Shown piece by piece: positions 44,860 to 56,171 of a DNA stretch of 64,000 bases (the stretch's first letter is position 1; every line of letters starts with the position of its first letter). Both the position numbers and the translations under genes were made by a program. The notes beneath the pieces are model-generated. The model worked only from the letters and a program-made list of their open reading frames with translations. It made no database searches and had not been told where the DNA came from. Source of the stretch: Bacillota bacterium (GTDB lineage: Bacteria > Bacillota > Desulfotomaculia > Desulfotomaculales > VENG01); the NCBI GenBank assembly GCA_009711705.1, contig VENG01000015.1, positions 151,340 through 215,339 of the forward strand, in the 5' to 3' direction.

Positions 44860-46365
44860 ATGCTGGTAAGTGACTTTATTTTACACAGCCTGGATAAATT
44901 TTCTGATCGCACTGCCGTGATCTTTCAAGATAAAATAGTAACATACTCGGAATATGCTGAAAGAATCGGGCAACTGGCGGCAGGGCTCAAATCATTGGGG
45001 CTAAAGCCCGGAGAGTACGTGGCAATCTTAATGCCTAACCACCTGGAATTCGCTACAACATACTGGTCACTGAATTTTGTGGGAGCACCCGTGGTACCCG
45101 TTAACCCGCTCCTTAAGGGGCCGGAAATAAGACATATACTTCAGGATAGCGGAGCCGTAGCAATTATCACCGTTGCACCCTTTGCACCGCTTATCCAATC
45201 CTTGCACGAGCACCTGCCCGCACTGCGCAACATAATCGTAGTTGGCGAGACATCCAGTGATAACCAAATTGAATACCGTAAATTGTTTAGTTTCTCGCCG
45301 GACTTAACTCCCCCACCTTTAGACCAAAATGACGTCTCGGCCTGTTTATTCACCTCGGGTACCACAGGCAAGCCTAAAGGAGTTATGTTAACTCACAAGA
45401 ACCTAGTTTTTGATACCCAAAAGGTCACTGAAGCTATTGGAGTGGATTACCGCGAGCGTTACTTAGGTGTGCTTCCTTTCTATCATGCATTTGCCGGAAC
45501 TGTTTGTTTACTTGCCCCGGCATGTACCGGCGCCTCAGTTGTCATTACAGAGAAATTTTTACCAAAGGCCACAGTGGAAAATATTAAAAAACATGAAATT
45601 ACCATCTTCCCGGCTGTACCGGCGATGTATGCAGCAATTCTGCAGGCTGCAAAGCATGCAAAACCTGAAGACCTGTCTTCATTACGCATGTTCGTTTCGG
45701 GTGGCTCGGCTATGCCTTTGCAAATAATGCGCACACTGGAAAAAAAATATGGAGTTATTGTACTGGAAGGGAACGGGCCCACAGAGACATCCCCTATTTC
45801 GTATGTAAACCGCTTAGAACTACGTAAACACGGTTCAGTTGGTCCCCCTCTCCCCGGAGTACAGGTAAAGATTGTTGATGAAAACGATAATCAACTTCCG
45901 CTTAATACAGTCGGTGAAATAACTGTCCAAGGCGATAATGTCATGAAAGGCTATTTAAACCAACCCGAGGCAACTGCCGAAAGCATACGTGGCGGTTGGT
46001 TTCATACCGGGGATCTGGGGATGGTCGATGAAGATAATTACGTTTATATAGTAGACAGAAAAAAAGATATGATTATTGTTGGCGGTTTCAATGTATACCC
46101 CCGGGAAGTGGAAGAAGTATTTTACAGTCACCCGGCAGTAGCAGAAGTGGCCGTGGTGGGAGTGGCTGATGAAATGCGAGGCGAAATTCCAAAGGCCTAT
46201 GTAGCGTTAAAACCAGGACACCAAGCTACTTCTAAAGAACTAATCAAACTTTGCCGTGAAAACCTGGCCAATTATAAATGCCCTCGCCAGGTTGAATTTA
46301 GACATGAGCTTCCCAAAGGGGCTAACGGGAAAATATTAAAAAGAGTGCTTAAAGAGGGATTTTAG
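44860..46365 (+). CDS. Long-chain acyl-CoA synthetase (AMP-forming)
   Basis: Activates a carboxylic acid to its CoA thioester by way of an acyl-adenylate. The 501 residues carry the P-loop-like SGTTGKPKGVMLTH near 163, GNGPTETSP near 304, GWFHTGDLGMVDEDNYVYIVDRKKD near 380 and the catalytic lysine near the end, PKGANGKILKRVL. The middle-length form fits FadD-like ligases. ATG is preceded by CAGGAGG. Chain length and physiological acid cannot be told from sequence. Confidence 0.93.
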   Translation: MLVSDFILHSLDKFSDRTAVIFQDKIVTYSEYAERIGQLAAGLKSLGLKPGEYVAILMPNHLEFATTYWSLNFVGAPVVPVNPLLKGPEIRHILQDSGAVAIITVAPFAPLIQSLHEHLPALRNIIVVGETSSDNQIEYRKLFSFSPDLTPPPLDQNDVSACLFTSGTTGKPKGVMLTHKNLVFDTQKVTEAIGVDYRERYLGVLPFYHAFAGTVCLLAPACTGASVVITEKFLPKATVENIKKHEITIFPAVPAMYAAILQAAKHAKPEDLSSLRMFVSGGSAMPLQIMRTLEKKYGVIVLEGNGPTETSPISYVNRLELRKHGSVGPPLPGVQVKIVDENDNQLPLNTVGEITVQGDNVMKGYLNQPEATAESIRGGWFHTGDLGMVDEDNYVYIVDRKKDMIIVGGFNVYPREVEEVFYSHPAVAEVAVVGVADEMRGEIPKAYVALKPGHQATSKELIKLCRENLANYKCPRQVEFRHELPKGANGKILKRVLKEGF

Positions 46366-46561
46366 GGACTTATTAACAATAGGCGCAACCCAGCAAATAC
46401 GCGCGTCTCCTATCCCAAAGACAGTAACATTATTGAATGGCGCGGAATACTTTAAATCATGCTCCTTAACCAAAAATACTAAAGCAGGAGGTGTTCGAGC
46501 AAATCACCTGCTCCAATTAAAATAGAGGTGATTTCCAACCCGGGAAAGGAGATGGCTGCAT

Positions 46562-46852
46562 TTGAACGGGCAAAACACGGCAAGGAGTTGGATGGATTTT
46601 CTGCATTACCCCTTGGGGGAGAGGAAATCTAAGCCCAGGGATCACGGTCTTACCATGGTTATTGACAAAGGTATGGGATTGGGGGAAACCAGGGATCTTT
46701 TAGCTGTCAGCGCAAAATACATTGATATTATCAAGCTAGGCTTTGGAACATCGGCATTTTATTCCCCCGAAATATTGGCAGAAAAAATAGATATAATTCG
46801 CACTGAAGAAATAGATATCTATCCAGGTGGAACGTTTTTGGAGGTAGCGTAG
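46562..46852 (+). pseudogene. comA: Truncated phosphosulfolactate synthase (comA remnant)
   Basis: ComA adds sulfite to phosphoenolpyruvate in coenzyme M or sulfolactate synthesis. The 96 residues match its N-terminal third: KPRDHGLTMVIDKGMGLGETRDLL near residue 25, YIDIIKLGFGTSAFYSPE near 53 and YPGGTFLEVA at the end, where a stop codon cuts off the remaining ~150 residues. The rest of the barrel and its catalytic residues are gone, and the next gene on the other strand begins 20 bp later. Probably a deletion relic rather than a functional protein. Confidence 0.75.
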
Positions 46853-46872
46853 ATTCAAATGGGTACTTTAAA

Positions 46873-47070
46873 CTACTTCCTAAGTCCACCCGGTGTCTCA
46901 TTCTTTTGCGCATACTGCTCTAGCCTACGCAACTTTTCCACTATCATATGGGTAGCCGCCCTAAGTAAGATTTTTTGAGCATCAGAATTACTGACTGGTT
47001 TGCCATTTACAGAACACCTAATTTTAGTTCCACTCATTTGGGATTCATCAATGAAGCAACAAGCCTTCAA
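46873..47070 (-). CDS. Hypothetical protein, 65 aa
   Basis: A small protein starting MKACCFIDESQMSG from a TTG about six bases after GGGGGTG; the open frame extends 26 codons upstream without support. The C-terminal half is a charged helix (VEKLRRLEQYAQKN). I recognise no family. It lies next to the comA remnant, so it may be recently exposed or unrelated. Confidence 0.4.
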   Translation of the reverse strand: MKACCFIDESQMSGTKIRCSVNGKPVSNSDAQKILLRAATHMIVEKLRRLEQYAQKNETPGGLRK

Positions 47071-47160
47071 GAGTAACACCCCCTTGAAAAACCTATGCTT
47101 CCCAAGTAAGTGATAAACATTGTCCCTACCCAGTCCATAAATTGACAAACACTTTACGAT

Positions 47161-49572
47161 TTAGTTTAGTACACTGAGAACTTTAACAAAGTGTTTAACT
47201 AACGTGGGATCGAATTGTTTCCCGGCGTAAAGTTTAAGCTCTTCTATGGCTTCTTCATGGCTTAAAGCTTTTCTATACGGCCGGTTGTTTGTCATAGCGT
47301 CATACGCATCAGCAATTGATAAAATGCGGCACTCTATGGGGATTTCTTCGCCTTTAAGACCCAATGGGTAACCCTTGCCGTTCCACCATTCATGGTGTTT
47401 CAAAATCCAATCCGCAATAGGCATCAGGTCTGTTGAAGACTGTGCAATTCGATAACCAATTTCACAGTGCCTCTTCATTTCTTTTTCTTCACCGGAGGTT
47501 AATTTGTCTGCTTTAAAAAGGATCCTGTCCGGTACCCCTACCTTTCCAATATCGTGAAATTGAGCTAATAGTCTTAAGTCTTTCAATACGCGATTAGAAA
47601 CGCCAGCTGATACTCCTAATTTTTCTACTAACCCCTGCAAGCGCTCACCATGCCCGTCTGTAATAAAATCTCTGGCCTCCATTGCCTTTTTAAGTGTTTG
47701 GACAACTGAGCTGTGTGTGCTCTGTCGATGATGAATTTTTTCCCGGTACATGGCATTATCAGCTTCCTGAAATAGCCTATCCATGTCCATACTTTTATTT
47801 TTTCTAAAAGAATAGCCTACAGAGATACTCAGAGGGAGATCGGCATGTTCCTTGTTATATTTATCGACGGAATCTCTTATTTTTGCACAGACAGCTTCAA
47901 CTTGATTAACATTACTTTCAGTTAATAGGACGGCAAATTCATCTCCGCCAATGCGTGCGGCAACGTCATTTTCCCGCAGACTACTCTTTATAGCGGTCGC
48001 TGCACTTTCTAATAACCTGTCACCTTGTTTGTGCCCCAGGGTATCATTTATAAGTTTTAGCCCATCCACATCGCATATAATCATTCCAACAGAATCAAGC
48101 CCTTCTAATTCGCACTGATTCATCCTTTGTTCAAAATATCTGCGATTCAAAAGTTTGGTAAGAGGATCAAAAAGGCTGAGCCGCCTTAATTCTTCTTCCA
48201 TGTGTTTCCTTTTGGTAACATTAGAGAGGAAAGCAAAAATATATTTTACGTTGCCTGACTTATTTTTTACAATAGTCGCTTTTATAACTGCATAAATTAC
48301 TTTGCTATATTTAGTTTTTAAGGCCAGTTCGTGCCTATAGTGTATCCTTCCGGGCTCAAGCAGTTTATTATGATGCCAAAATTGACGGTTATCTTCCTGA
48401 AGTATAATATTAAAATGACTGCCAAGGAGTTCGTTCGGTGAATAACAGACCATCTTACATAAAGCTTCATTAACTTCAGTGATTCGAAAATCTGAACTTA
48501 ACATACAATAACCCTCAGAAGTACGGTTAATTACTGTAGATAATTTATTTCTACTTTTTTCTGTCTCCCGGAACCAATAGCCAACTGTTACAACTAGCCC
48601 GCTAAAGACCAGTATTATCATTACAATATTAGAAGCAAAAAGATTTCGCTGTTCTTTTACTGCCGTATCCAACTCCTTGGGATTGTAGTTTATTTCAATA
48701 ACATAAGAGTTCCACCAATCGCGTTTACCCGTTTCTGTAAAAGTAAGGTACGGAATAAATTCTCGACTATATTCATAACCATTCTGACCCGCTATACTTT
48801 TAGTTTGATTGTTTAATATACATTCTTTCGCAATCAACCGTGTCTCTTCCGTTATTTTTAATTTTGTACCTTCATAGCTTAAATGCCTTATTTCTCTAAT
48901 TTCATCTCCGTTTTTATTCATTTTATAAATTAGTATGTTCTCTACCTGTGGGTACTGCTTTGTGATTCTTTCTGTTACAGAAGCTATATCTAAACCGTTT
49001 AAGAAAGGAAGTGTTTTGTCTATATCAATACTTAATTCCAGTAGATATTTATGATCACCGGTAGGCATATAACTGTATTTTTTTATATTTCCGGAATTAA
49101 TGGCAATATCCAGACGATCAGCGGTAAAATTATCCCCGTATAAGCGATCCTCTAATCTCGCTGCAAAGTTGGGAAATAATTTAAAATTAAGCCCCAAGTC
49201 CGGCTTAAAAGTTGTGCGCATAACTTCCAGATTATCATTGATTATGTAAATATCATACAAGCCAAACTGTTGTTTTAACTCGGTTAAATTCCAGGTGGAA
49301 ACGTCCGGATTCTCGCGGTATTTACTTATCATAATCCTTGAGTATTCTTCCATCTCTTGGTTTAGCTGGCTTTCAAGCGCCTGCGCAGTCAAATCGGCAT
49401 TTTGTATGGCATGTAAAACACTCTTCTCTATTAAAGCACACTGTACTTCATTTTCCGATATTAGGATTTTCTTTGTGTTCAGGTAGTTTTGATAGGAGAG
49501 AAACAAAATTACGGACAATGCTGTAACTGCTAATAAAATTAAAATTTTATAGGCCCAATTTTTTTCACCCAA
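47161..49572 (-). CDS. Membrane PAS-GGDEF-HD-GYP cyclic-di-GMP turnover protein
   Basis: An 803-residue membrane sensor. Two helices (about 8-27 and 315-335) enclose an extracytoplasmic sensor domain of about 285 residues; then a PAS domain (350-460), a GGDEF domain with RIGGDEF near 545 and an REND product-inhibition site just before it, and an HD-GYP domain with HDIGKVG near 680 and HHEWWNGKGYP near 735. Both enzymatic halves look competent, so it could make and break cyclic-di-GMP. TTG start with a weak ribosome site. It is followed on the same strand by the small gene at 46873. Confidence 0.93.
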   Translation of the reverse strand: MGEKNWAYKILILLAVTALSVILFLSYQNYLNTKKILISENEVQCALIEKSVLHAIQNADLTAQALESQLNQEMEEYSRIMISKYRENPDVSTWNLTELKQQFGLYDIYIINDNLEVMRTTFKPDLGLNFKLFPNFAARLEDRLYGDNFTADRLDIAINSGNIKKYSYMPTGDHKYLLELSIDIDKTLPFLNGLDIASVTERITKQYPQVENILIYKMNKNGDEIREIRHLSYEGTKLKITEETRLIAKECILNNQTKSIAGQNGYEYSREFIPYLTFTETGKRDWWNSYVIEINYNPKELDTAVKEQRNLFASNIVMIILVFSGLVVTVGYWFRETEKSRNKLSTVINRTSEGYCMLSSDFRITEVNEALCKMVCYSPNELLGSHFNIILQEDNRQFWHHNKLLEPGRIHYRHELALKTKYSKVIYAVIKATIVKNKSGNVKYIFAFLSNVTKRKHMEEELRRLSLFDPLTKLLNRRYFEQRMNQCELEGLDSVGMIICDVDGLKLINDTLGHKQGDRLLESAATAIKSSLRENDVAARIGGDEFAVLLTESNVNQVEAVCAKIRDSVDKYNKEHADLPLSISVGYSFRKNKSMDMDRLFQEADNAMYREKIHHRQSTHSSVVQTLKKAMEARDFITDGHGERLQGLVEKLGVSAGVSNRVLKDLRLLAQFHDIGKVGVPDRILFKADKLTSGEEKEMKRHCEIGYRIAQSSTDLMPIADWILKHHEWWNGKGYPLGLKGEEIPIECRILSIADAYDAMTNNRPYRKALSHEEAIEELKLYAGKQFDPTLVKHFVKVLSVLN

Positions 49573-49696
49573 GTATTACACACCCAACTTTCAATCTTAG
49601 TGATCCCGCAAATTCGACTAAATTCGATTTATATTATATTTGGGCCCTTAACTTCTATTTCCTGCTAAATAACGAAATTACTTGTATAATATTTTC

Positions 49697-49732
49697 AAAA
49701 GGGAAGCAATCTCGTCTGTTACTTCCCTTTTT
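49697..49732. terminator. Hairpin after ywbE
   Basis: AAAAGGGAAG and CTTCCCTTTTT pair around a 15-base loop, 30 bp past the ywbE stop. The stem is short but has T-runs on both strands. Confidence 0.5.
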
Positions 49733-49762
49733 GGTCAATCTAAACTCGCTCTGTGGCTATAA

Positions 49763-49957
49763 TTATTTTATTACCTCTTGAACTCTTCCAATTTGCCCAT
49801 CGGCGAGTCTTACTTTAATTCCTCTGGGATGATTCGGTGATTTTGTCAAAATATCCTTGACCACCCCGCGCGTCTTTTTACCTGTCCTCTGATCTCTTTT
49901 CAAAATAATATCCACCGTTAAACCCGCGTAAATACTTTCTCTGCTTTTACCTGGCAT
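49763..49957 (-). CDS. ywbE: YwbE-family protein
   Basis: A 64-residue basic protein with a KOW-like stretch: VDIILKRDQRTGKKTRGVVKDILTKSP and HPRGIKVRLADGQIGRVQEV. YwbE homologues are widespread and of unknown function, possibly nucleic-acid-binding. The ATG at 49957 follows AAAGG by nine bases; three residues earlier is an alternative. It stands alone between the ArsC-like and cyclic-di-GMP genes. Confidence 0.85.
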   Translation of the reverse strand: MPGKSRESIYAGLTVDIILKRDQRTGKKTRGVVKDILTKSPNHPRGIKVRLADGQIGRVQEVIK

Positions 49958-50036
49958 AAATAACAACCTTTCTAACTTTAGTAATGACCCCTTACCGGTT
50001 CATCCTTAGAGTCGTAAGAGGTTTGATATTTCGTAA

Positions 50037-50375
50037 CTACTCCCAATCCACCCAAACATCAGGCTTGTATCCCACAGTGGCCTGTTTACCGTTTCGAACG
50101 ATAGGTGATTTATAAAGTTTTGGATTTTTGAAAAGAATCTCCTCAGCAACGCTTCCAGTTCCGAGACGCTGCATATTAAGCACCTTATACTCTTTCGATT
50201 TTGTGTTTATCAAATCTTTTAGACCTACTGAAGCCTTAACACTTTTAAATTCACCTTTGCTTAACCCGTATTTAGTTAAGTCAACATACTGGTATTTTAT
50301 TTTCCTCTCTTTAAAGTATCTCTCCGCTTTTTGGGTATCAAAGCATTTCTTAACACCGAAAATTTGAATATTCAT
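50037..50375 (-). CDS. ArsC/Spx-family thioredoxin-fold protein
   Basis: A 112-residue protein of the ArsC/Spx/YffB family. The N-terminal KKCFDTQKAERYF near residue 9 holds the single catalytic-type cysteine (no CxxC as in redox-sensing Spx), and SPIVRNGKQATVGYKP near 90 includes the conserved arginine. Length and organisation fit YffB-like reductases more than true arsenate reductases; no arsenic genes are nearby. A function cannot be assigned. Confidence 0.8.
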   Translation of the reverse strand: MNIQIFGVKKCFDTQKAERYFKERKIKYQYVDLTKYGLSKGEFKSVKASVGLKDLINTKSKEYKVLNMQRLGTGSVAEEILFKNPKLYKSPIVRNGKQATVGYKPDVWVDWE

Positions 50376-50487
50376 GAGCTTGTGCTCCCTTATATTGGTG
50401 TAAACTTGATTTTCTTGCTGTTGTTATTAAAACAAATGTTGTGCCATTATACAAGGCATGTATTATAAATTCCAACCGTAAATATTA

Positions 50488-50530
50488 AGAGAACGATGGC
50501 ACACTTAAGGCCACCGTTCTCTCTTTTTTT
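50488..50530. terminator. Hairpin between the small Cys-rich gene and the ArsC-like gene
   Basis: AGAGAACGATGGC and GCCACCGTTCTCT form a strong stem (50488-50522). CTTTTTTT follows on the plus strand; the minus strand, where the genes lie, has only TTAATATTT. It probably ends the glnA-like/gdhA transcript. Confidence 0.5.
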
Positions 50531-50601
50531 CATTTTTTGCTTTAGAGGAGGCTCATGTTTTCCTGAATACCCTGGCTTATAAAATGTTGATCTTAGCCAC
50601 G

Positions 50602-50757
50602 TTACTTTTTATCAACCAGGCACTGCAACATCTGCTTTAAGTCTTTTATTTGTTCTTCAAGCTCGTTTAACTTCTGAACGGCCTCGCTTGGGCTGCAGTT
50701 TCCAAATTGAGCGCATTCTGCACAGGGGTCAGCATAGGCCAGTGGGCATTGATTCAT
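50602..50757 (-). CDS. Small cysteine-rich coiled-coil protein, 51 aa
   Basis: A short gene with an AAGGAGG site seven bases before its ATG, 32 bp after gdhA on the same strand. The protein starts MNQCPLAYADPCAECAQFGNCSPSEA: four cysteines spaced 8, 3 and 6 in the first 22 residues, followed by a charged heptad helix and one further cysteine near 45. The cluster could bind zinc or an iron-sulfur centre. I know no named family. Its position suggests a role near glutamate metabolism, but this is inference. Confidence 0.75.
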   Translation of the reverse strand: MNQCPLAYADPCAECAQFGNCSPSEAVQKLNELEEQIKDLKQMLQCLVDKK

Positions 50758-50789
50758 GGTTTTTCCTCCTTTTTTAACTAACTACTCTC

Positions 50790-53437
<2,648 letters not shown>

Positions 53438-53479
53438 TTCAACCCCCAAAACCGCTAGAGTATTTATGCTATCCTCAAA

Positions 53480-53497
53480 TTCAAGCTACTACTTGAA
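53480..53497. promoter_or_regulatory. Perfect dyad upstream of the glnA-like gene
   Basis: TTCAAG-CTACTA-CTTGAA, a perfect inverted repeat 43 bp before the glnA-like start, followed by a further TTGAAT-like half. It could be an operator for a dimeric regulator. No certain -35/-10 could be placed around it. Confidence 0.35.
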
Positions 53498-53578
53498 TCT
53501 TGAATACTTATTTTACGAGGTATCTCATAAATAAATCATAAAAAAAACGTAGCAAATATAAAAAATTCGTAAAAAAAC

Positions 53579-53603
53579 AAAAAAAATCTGCCTTGTTGGC
53601 AGA
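53579..53603 (-). terminator. Intrinsic terminator of the two-component operon
   Basis: Minus-strand TCTGCC-AACAA-GGCAGA (53587-53603) followed by TTTTTTTT, 28 bp beyond the response-regulator stop. It separates this operon from the glnA-like gene. Confidence 0.85.
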
Positions 53604-53630
53604 GTGATTATAATTCTTCTTAATATTGTG

Positions 53631-54326
53631 CTATTCAATTTCCAGTTGATAGCCGATGCCATGTTTGCTAATAATGTATTTGGGATTGCCCGGGTCATCT
53701 TCAATTTTTTTGCGTAAGCTGCTGATATAATTCCTAAGGTAGTGCAGCTCGTTACGATATTCGATTCCCCAAGTCCAGCTTAGCAAGTCCTCGTGTATGA
53801 TAACCTTCCCCGCATTACTACCCAGGTAGTACAAGACCTGGTATTCGGTTGCGGTAAGCCTTACTTCCTCCCCCCTGACAAAGACTCGCTTTTGGGCAAA
53901 ATTAATCATTAAGTCACCACGTGTATAAGTAGCACACTTTGGGGAGTCCCCTGTTTGGCTGGTTCTCCTCAGAATTGCCTTAACACGATGCAACAATTCC
54001 TCAACGCTAAATGGTTTGGTTAAATAATCGTCTGTGCCTACGTCAAAACCACGTATCCGATCCTGTTCGCGGGCCCGCCCTGTTAACATAATAATCGGGA
54101 TATCAGAAAATTCGCGGACTCTTTTACAAACCTCAAATCCATTGAAAGGGCCTGGAAGCATAATATCCAAAATCAGCAAGTCATAAAAAGAAGCTTCCAG
54201 CATTTCTATAGCAGTATTGCCGTCAGTAGCCGTTCCCACCTCGTAGCCACTAGCCAATAAATTAACTTTAACTAATCGCACCAGGCGAGGCTCATCATCC
54301 ACTATCAATATCTTTTTACGCTTCAT
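53631..54326 (-). CDS. OmpR-family response regulator
   Basis: The receiver domain has the acidic pair in ILIVDDEPRLV near residue 6, phosphorylation site in LLILDIMLPGP near 50 and lysine in DYLTKPFSVEE near 104; the C-terminal winged helix has RLTATEYQVLYYLGSNAGKVIIHEDLL near 160 and ISSLRKKIEDDPGNPKYI near 205. The ATG at 54326, six bases after AGGAGG, gives 231 residues. It is 34 bp downstream of its kinase; KdpE is the closest type by eye. Targets are unknown; the nitrogen genes just downstream are candidates only by position. Confidence 0.93.
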   Translation of the reverse strand: MKRKKILIVDDEPRLVRLVKVNLLASGYEVGTATDGNTAIEMLEASFYDLLILDIMLPGPFNGFEVCKRVREFSDIPIIMLTGRAREQDRIRGFDVGTDDYLTKPFSVEELLHRVKAILRRTSQTGDSPKCATYTRGDLMINFAQKRVFVRGEEVRLTATEYQVLYYLGSNAGKVIIHEDLLSWTWGIEYRNELHYLRNYISSLRKKIEDDPGNPKYIISKHGIGYQLEIE

Positions 54327-54360
54327 CTTAAGCCTCCTAGACGCAAAGCAAATAACAGTT

Positions 54361-55587
54361 TTAGTTTCCTTCAGGATTTGTAGGTAAAGAAAAATAAAGA
54401 CTAGTTCCCTGTTCCAACTTACTCTTAGCCCAAATTCTGCCGCCATGGCTAATTAATACTTGGCGGGCTAAAGGTAAACCAAGCCCCATTCCTTTTTGAT
54501 GTTCCCGAATACCACTGTTTACCCGGAAAAATTTTTCAAATAATCGCTTTAAATGTTCCTCGTCAATACCAATCCCTTGGTCAGTTACCGAAATAACTAC
54601 TTCATCAGAATTAATTTCTCCTTTGATTATAATTTCTGTGTCATTCATAGAATATTTAACTGCATTATCAACCAAATTGCGCAGCACCTGTTCAATCCTA
54701 AAGGGATCTACTTCTACAAACGGGAAACAATCCGAAAACAATACGGTAAACTGATGATTTTTAGTACGGTAAGAAGGATCCTTGAGTACTTTTCCAACTA
54801 TTTTGGGCAATAGAACAGGTTCTTTATTTAACTCAATTTCACCCTTCCAACTTAAGGTGGAACTATCAAGTAAGTTATTAATTAAAGTTTCAATGTGATC
54901 TGTTTCTTCTACAATGATATTTAAAAATTCTTTTTGAGCATCAGCATTCCAGTTTACGTCTTCCCTCATTAAAGTCGTAACGTAACCTTTAATGCAGGCC
55001 AGCGGTGTTCTTAAATCATGAGACAATCCTGCTAGCATTTCTGACCACATTTGCGCCATATCTTCGGAGGGCAGGAAATATGAGGCAGCTTTCCCGGAGT
55101 TTTGGCTATTATTTAAACTGCATTCAATCACGTGAGCTATCGCTTTTAGGATCTCTGTAATGGGATAGGAATTTAGTAGTTGGCCTTCCCCGCAAGCCAT
55201 TAGAAAACCTCTCTTCCCCACCATTGGGAAACAGGTTACTTCTAGATGTGGTTGGCCGGACCTTTTTATGACCCTTTGCCTTACCGGACAATCAATAACA
55301 TGGCAGGGGAGATTGTTATTGGTCAATGTTTCCTGTTTAGCACACCAGAGGGTATCCGCACCAATCTCTACAATGTTCGATTTACTATTATTGTCATTCC
55401 TATTAACATGGACAACACATTGCTTGGCCATATTAACTCCCACGGCACACATATCAACTCCCAAAGCAGCTATGAGCCAGCCCGGAACCCAGTTAAAGTT
55501 ACCATTTTCTTGTAACAATTTACCGGCAAAATGAAGTATATTAATATCAATTGGGTAATTAAGTTTTGAATAGGTCTTTTGATTCAT
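54361..55587 (-). CDS. Soluble sensor histidine kinase with a cysteine-rich N-terminal domain
   Basis: No membrane helix is seen, so it senses an internal signal. The N-terminal 160 residues hold seven cysteines, among them C82, C95 and C100 in WCAKQ and LPCHVIDCPV, a spacing resembling PAS-like domains with a metal or redox cofactor. The kinase core has phospho-acceptor H190 in LSHDLRTPLACIKGY, N-box RNLVDNAVKYS near 308, and GIGIDEEHLKRLFEKF and GMGLGLPLARQV. ATG follows AAGGAGA. It is upstream of the response regulator in one operon. Confidence 0.9.
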   Translation of the reverse strand: MNQKTYSKLNYPIDINILHFAGKLLQENGNFNWVPGWLIAALGVDMCAVGVNMAKQCVVHVNRNDNNSKSNIVEIGADTLWCAKQETLTNNNLPCHVIDCPVRQRVIKRSGQPHLEVTCFPMVGKRGFLMACGEGQLLNSYPITEILKAIAHVIECSLNNSQNSGKAASYFLPSEDMAQMWSEMLAGLSHDLRTPLACIKGYVTTLMREDVNWNADAQKEFLNIIVEETDHIETLINNLLDSSTLSWKGEIELNKEPVLLPKIVGKVLKDPSYRTKNHQFTVLFSDCFPFVEVDPFRIEQVLRNLVDNAVKYSMNDTEIIIKGEINSDEVVISVTDQGIGIDEEHLKRLFEKFFRVNSGIREHQKGMGLGLPLARQVLISHGGRIWAKSKLEQGTSLYFSLPTNPEGN

Positions 55588-55696
55588 AGACTTGTCTCCT
55601 TAGCGAGTGGTCATCTTTACAAATATCCTCCGGAAAATATAATCATTATTTTAGTAGATAAATATGATCCTTTTTAATTATAAAAGTTAGGCCCAT

Positions 55697-56080
55697 TTAT
55701 TCTTTAATGGCCTGTATAATCTCCTCAGGCAACCGCTTGGGTTTCATTTCCGGTCCCACACATGCCAATTTCACTTTACCGTCGGCAAGTAGTTTTCCAT
55801 CAAGGGCCCGCAGCACCTTCTGGACAAGGGTAAATGAGGATTTTCTAATTTCCAGCACGACTGTTTCCACTCTAATTAAATCGTCATGCACAGCCGGGGC
55901 ACGATAATCAATCTCCAGGTGCACAACCGGAAAGACGAAACCTCGCCGGGCCATTTCCCCGACCGAAAATCCCCGGTCACGAAAGTATTCCGTCCTTCCC
56001 CTTTCGAAGTACTTCAGATAATTTGAGTAATAAACCACGCCGCCCGCGTCAGTATCTTCATAATAAACCCTAATTTCCAT
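55697..56080 (-). CDS. YbgC/FadM-family acyl-CoA thioesterase
   Basis: A hot-dog-fold thioesterase of 127 residues that would hydrolyse short or medium acyl-CoA. The catalytic aspartate is in YYEDTDAGGVVYYSNYLKYFERGRTE near residue 10, the family signature; IDYRAPAVHDDLIRVET lies near 58. The ATG at 56080 is seven bases after GGAGGG; the frame begins six codons earlier without a site. The gene is alone, next to the mobile element. Confidence 0.92.
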   Translation of the reverse strand: MEIRVYYEDTDAGGVVYYSNYLKYFERGRTEYFRDRGFSVGEMARRGFVFPVVHLEIDYRAPAVHDDLIRVETVVLEIRKSSFTLVQKVLRALDGKLLADGKVKLACVGPEMKPKRLPEEIIQAIKE

Positions 56081-56171
56081 AGAAATACCCTCCAGCAAAT
56101 ATTATGTACCTGGCGTAAAACTCGGCAAAAATGAAGCACGCGAATAGTTCCAAGGCAAGGATTTCCACTTA

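Noticed and set aside
46484..46511. GCAGGAGGTG...CACCTGC hairpin before the comA remnant
   Set aside because: Bulged stem, no terminator run and no conserved riboswitch sequence.
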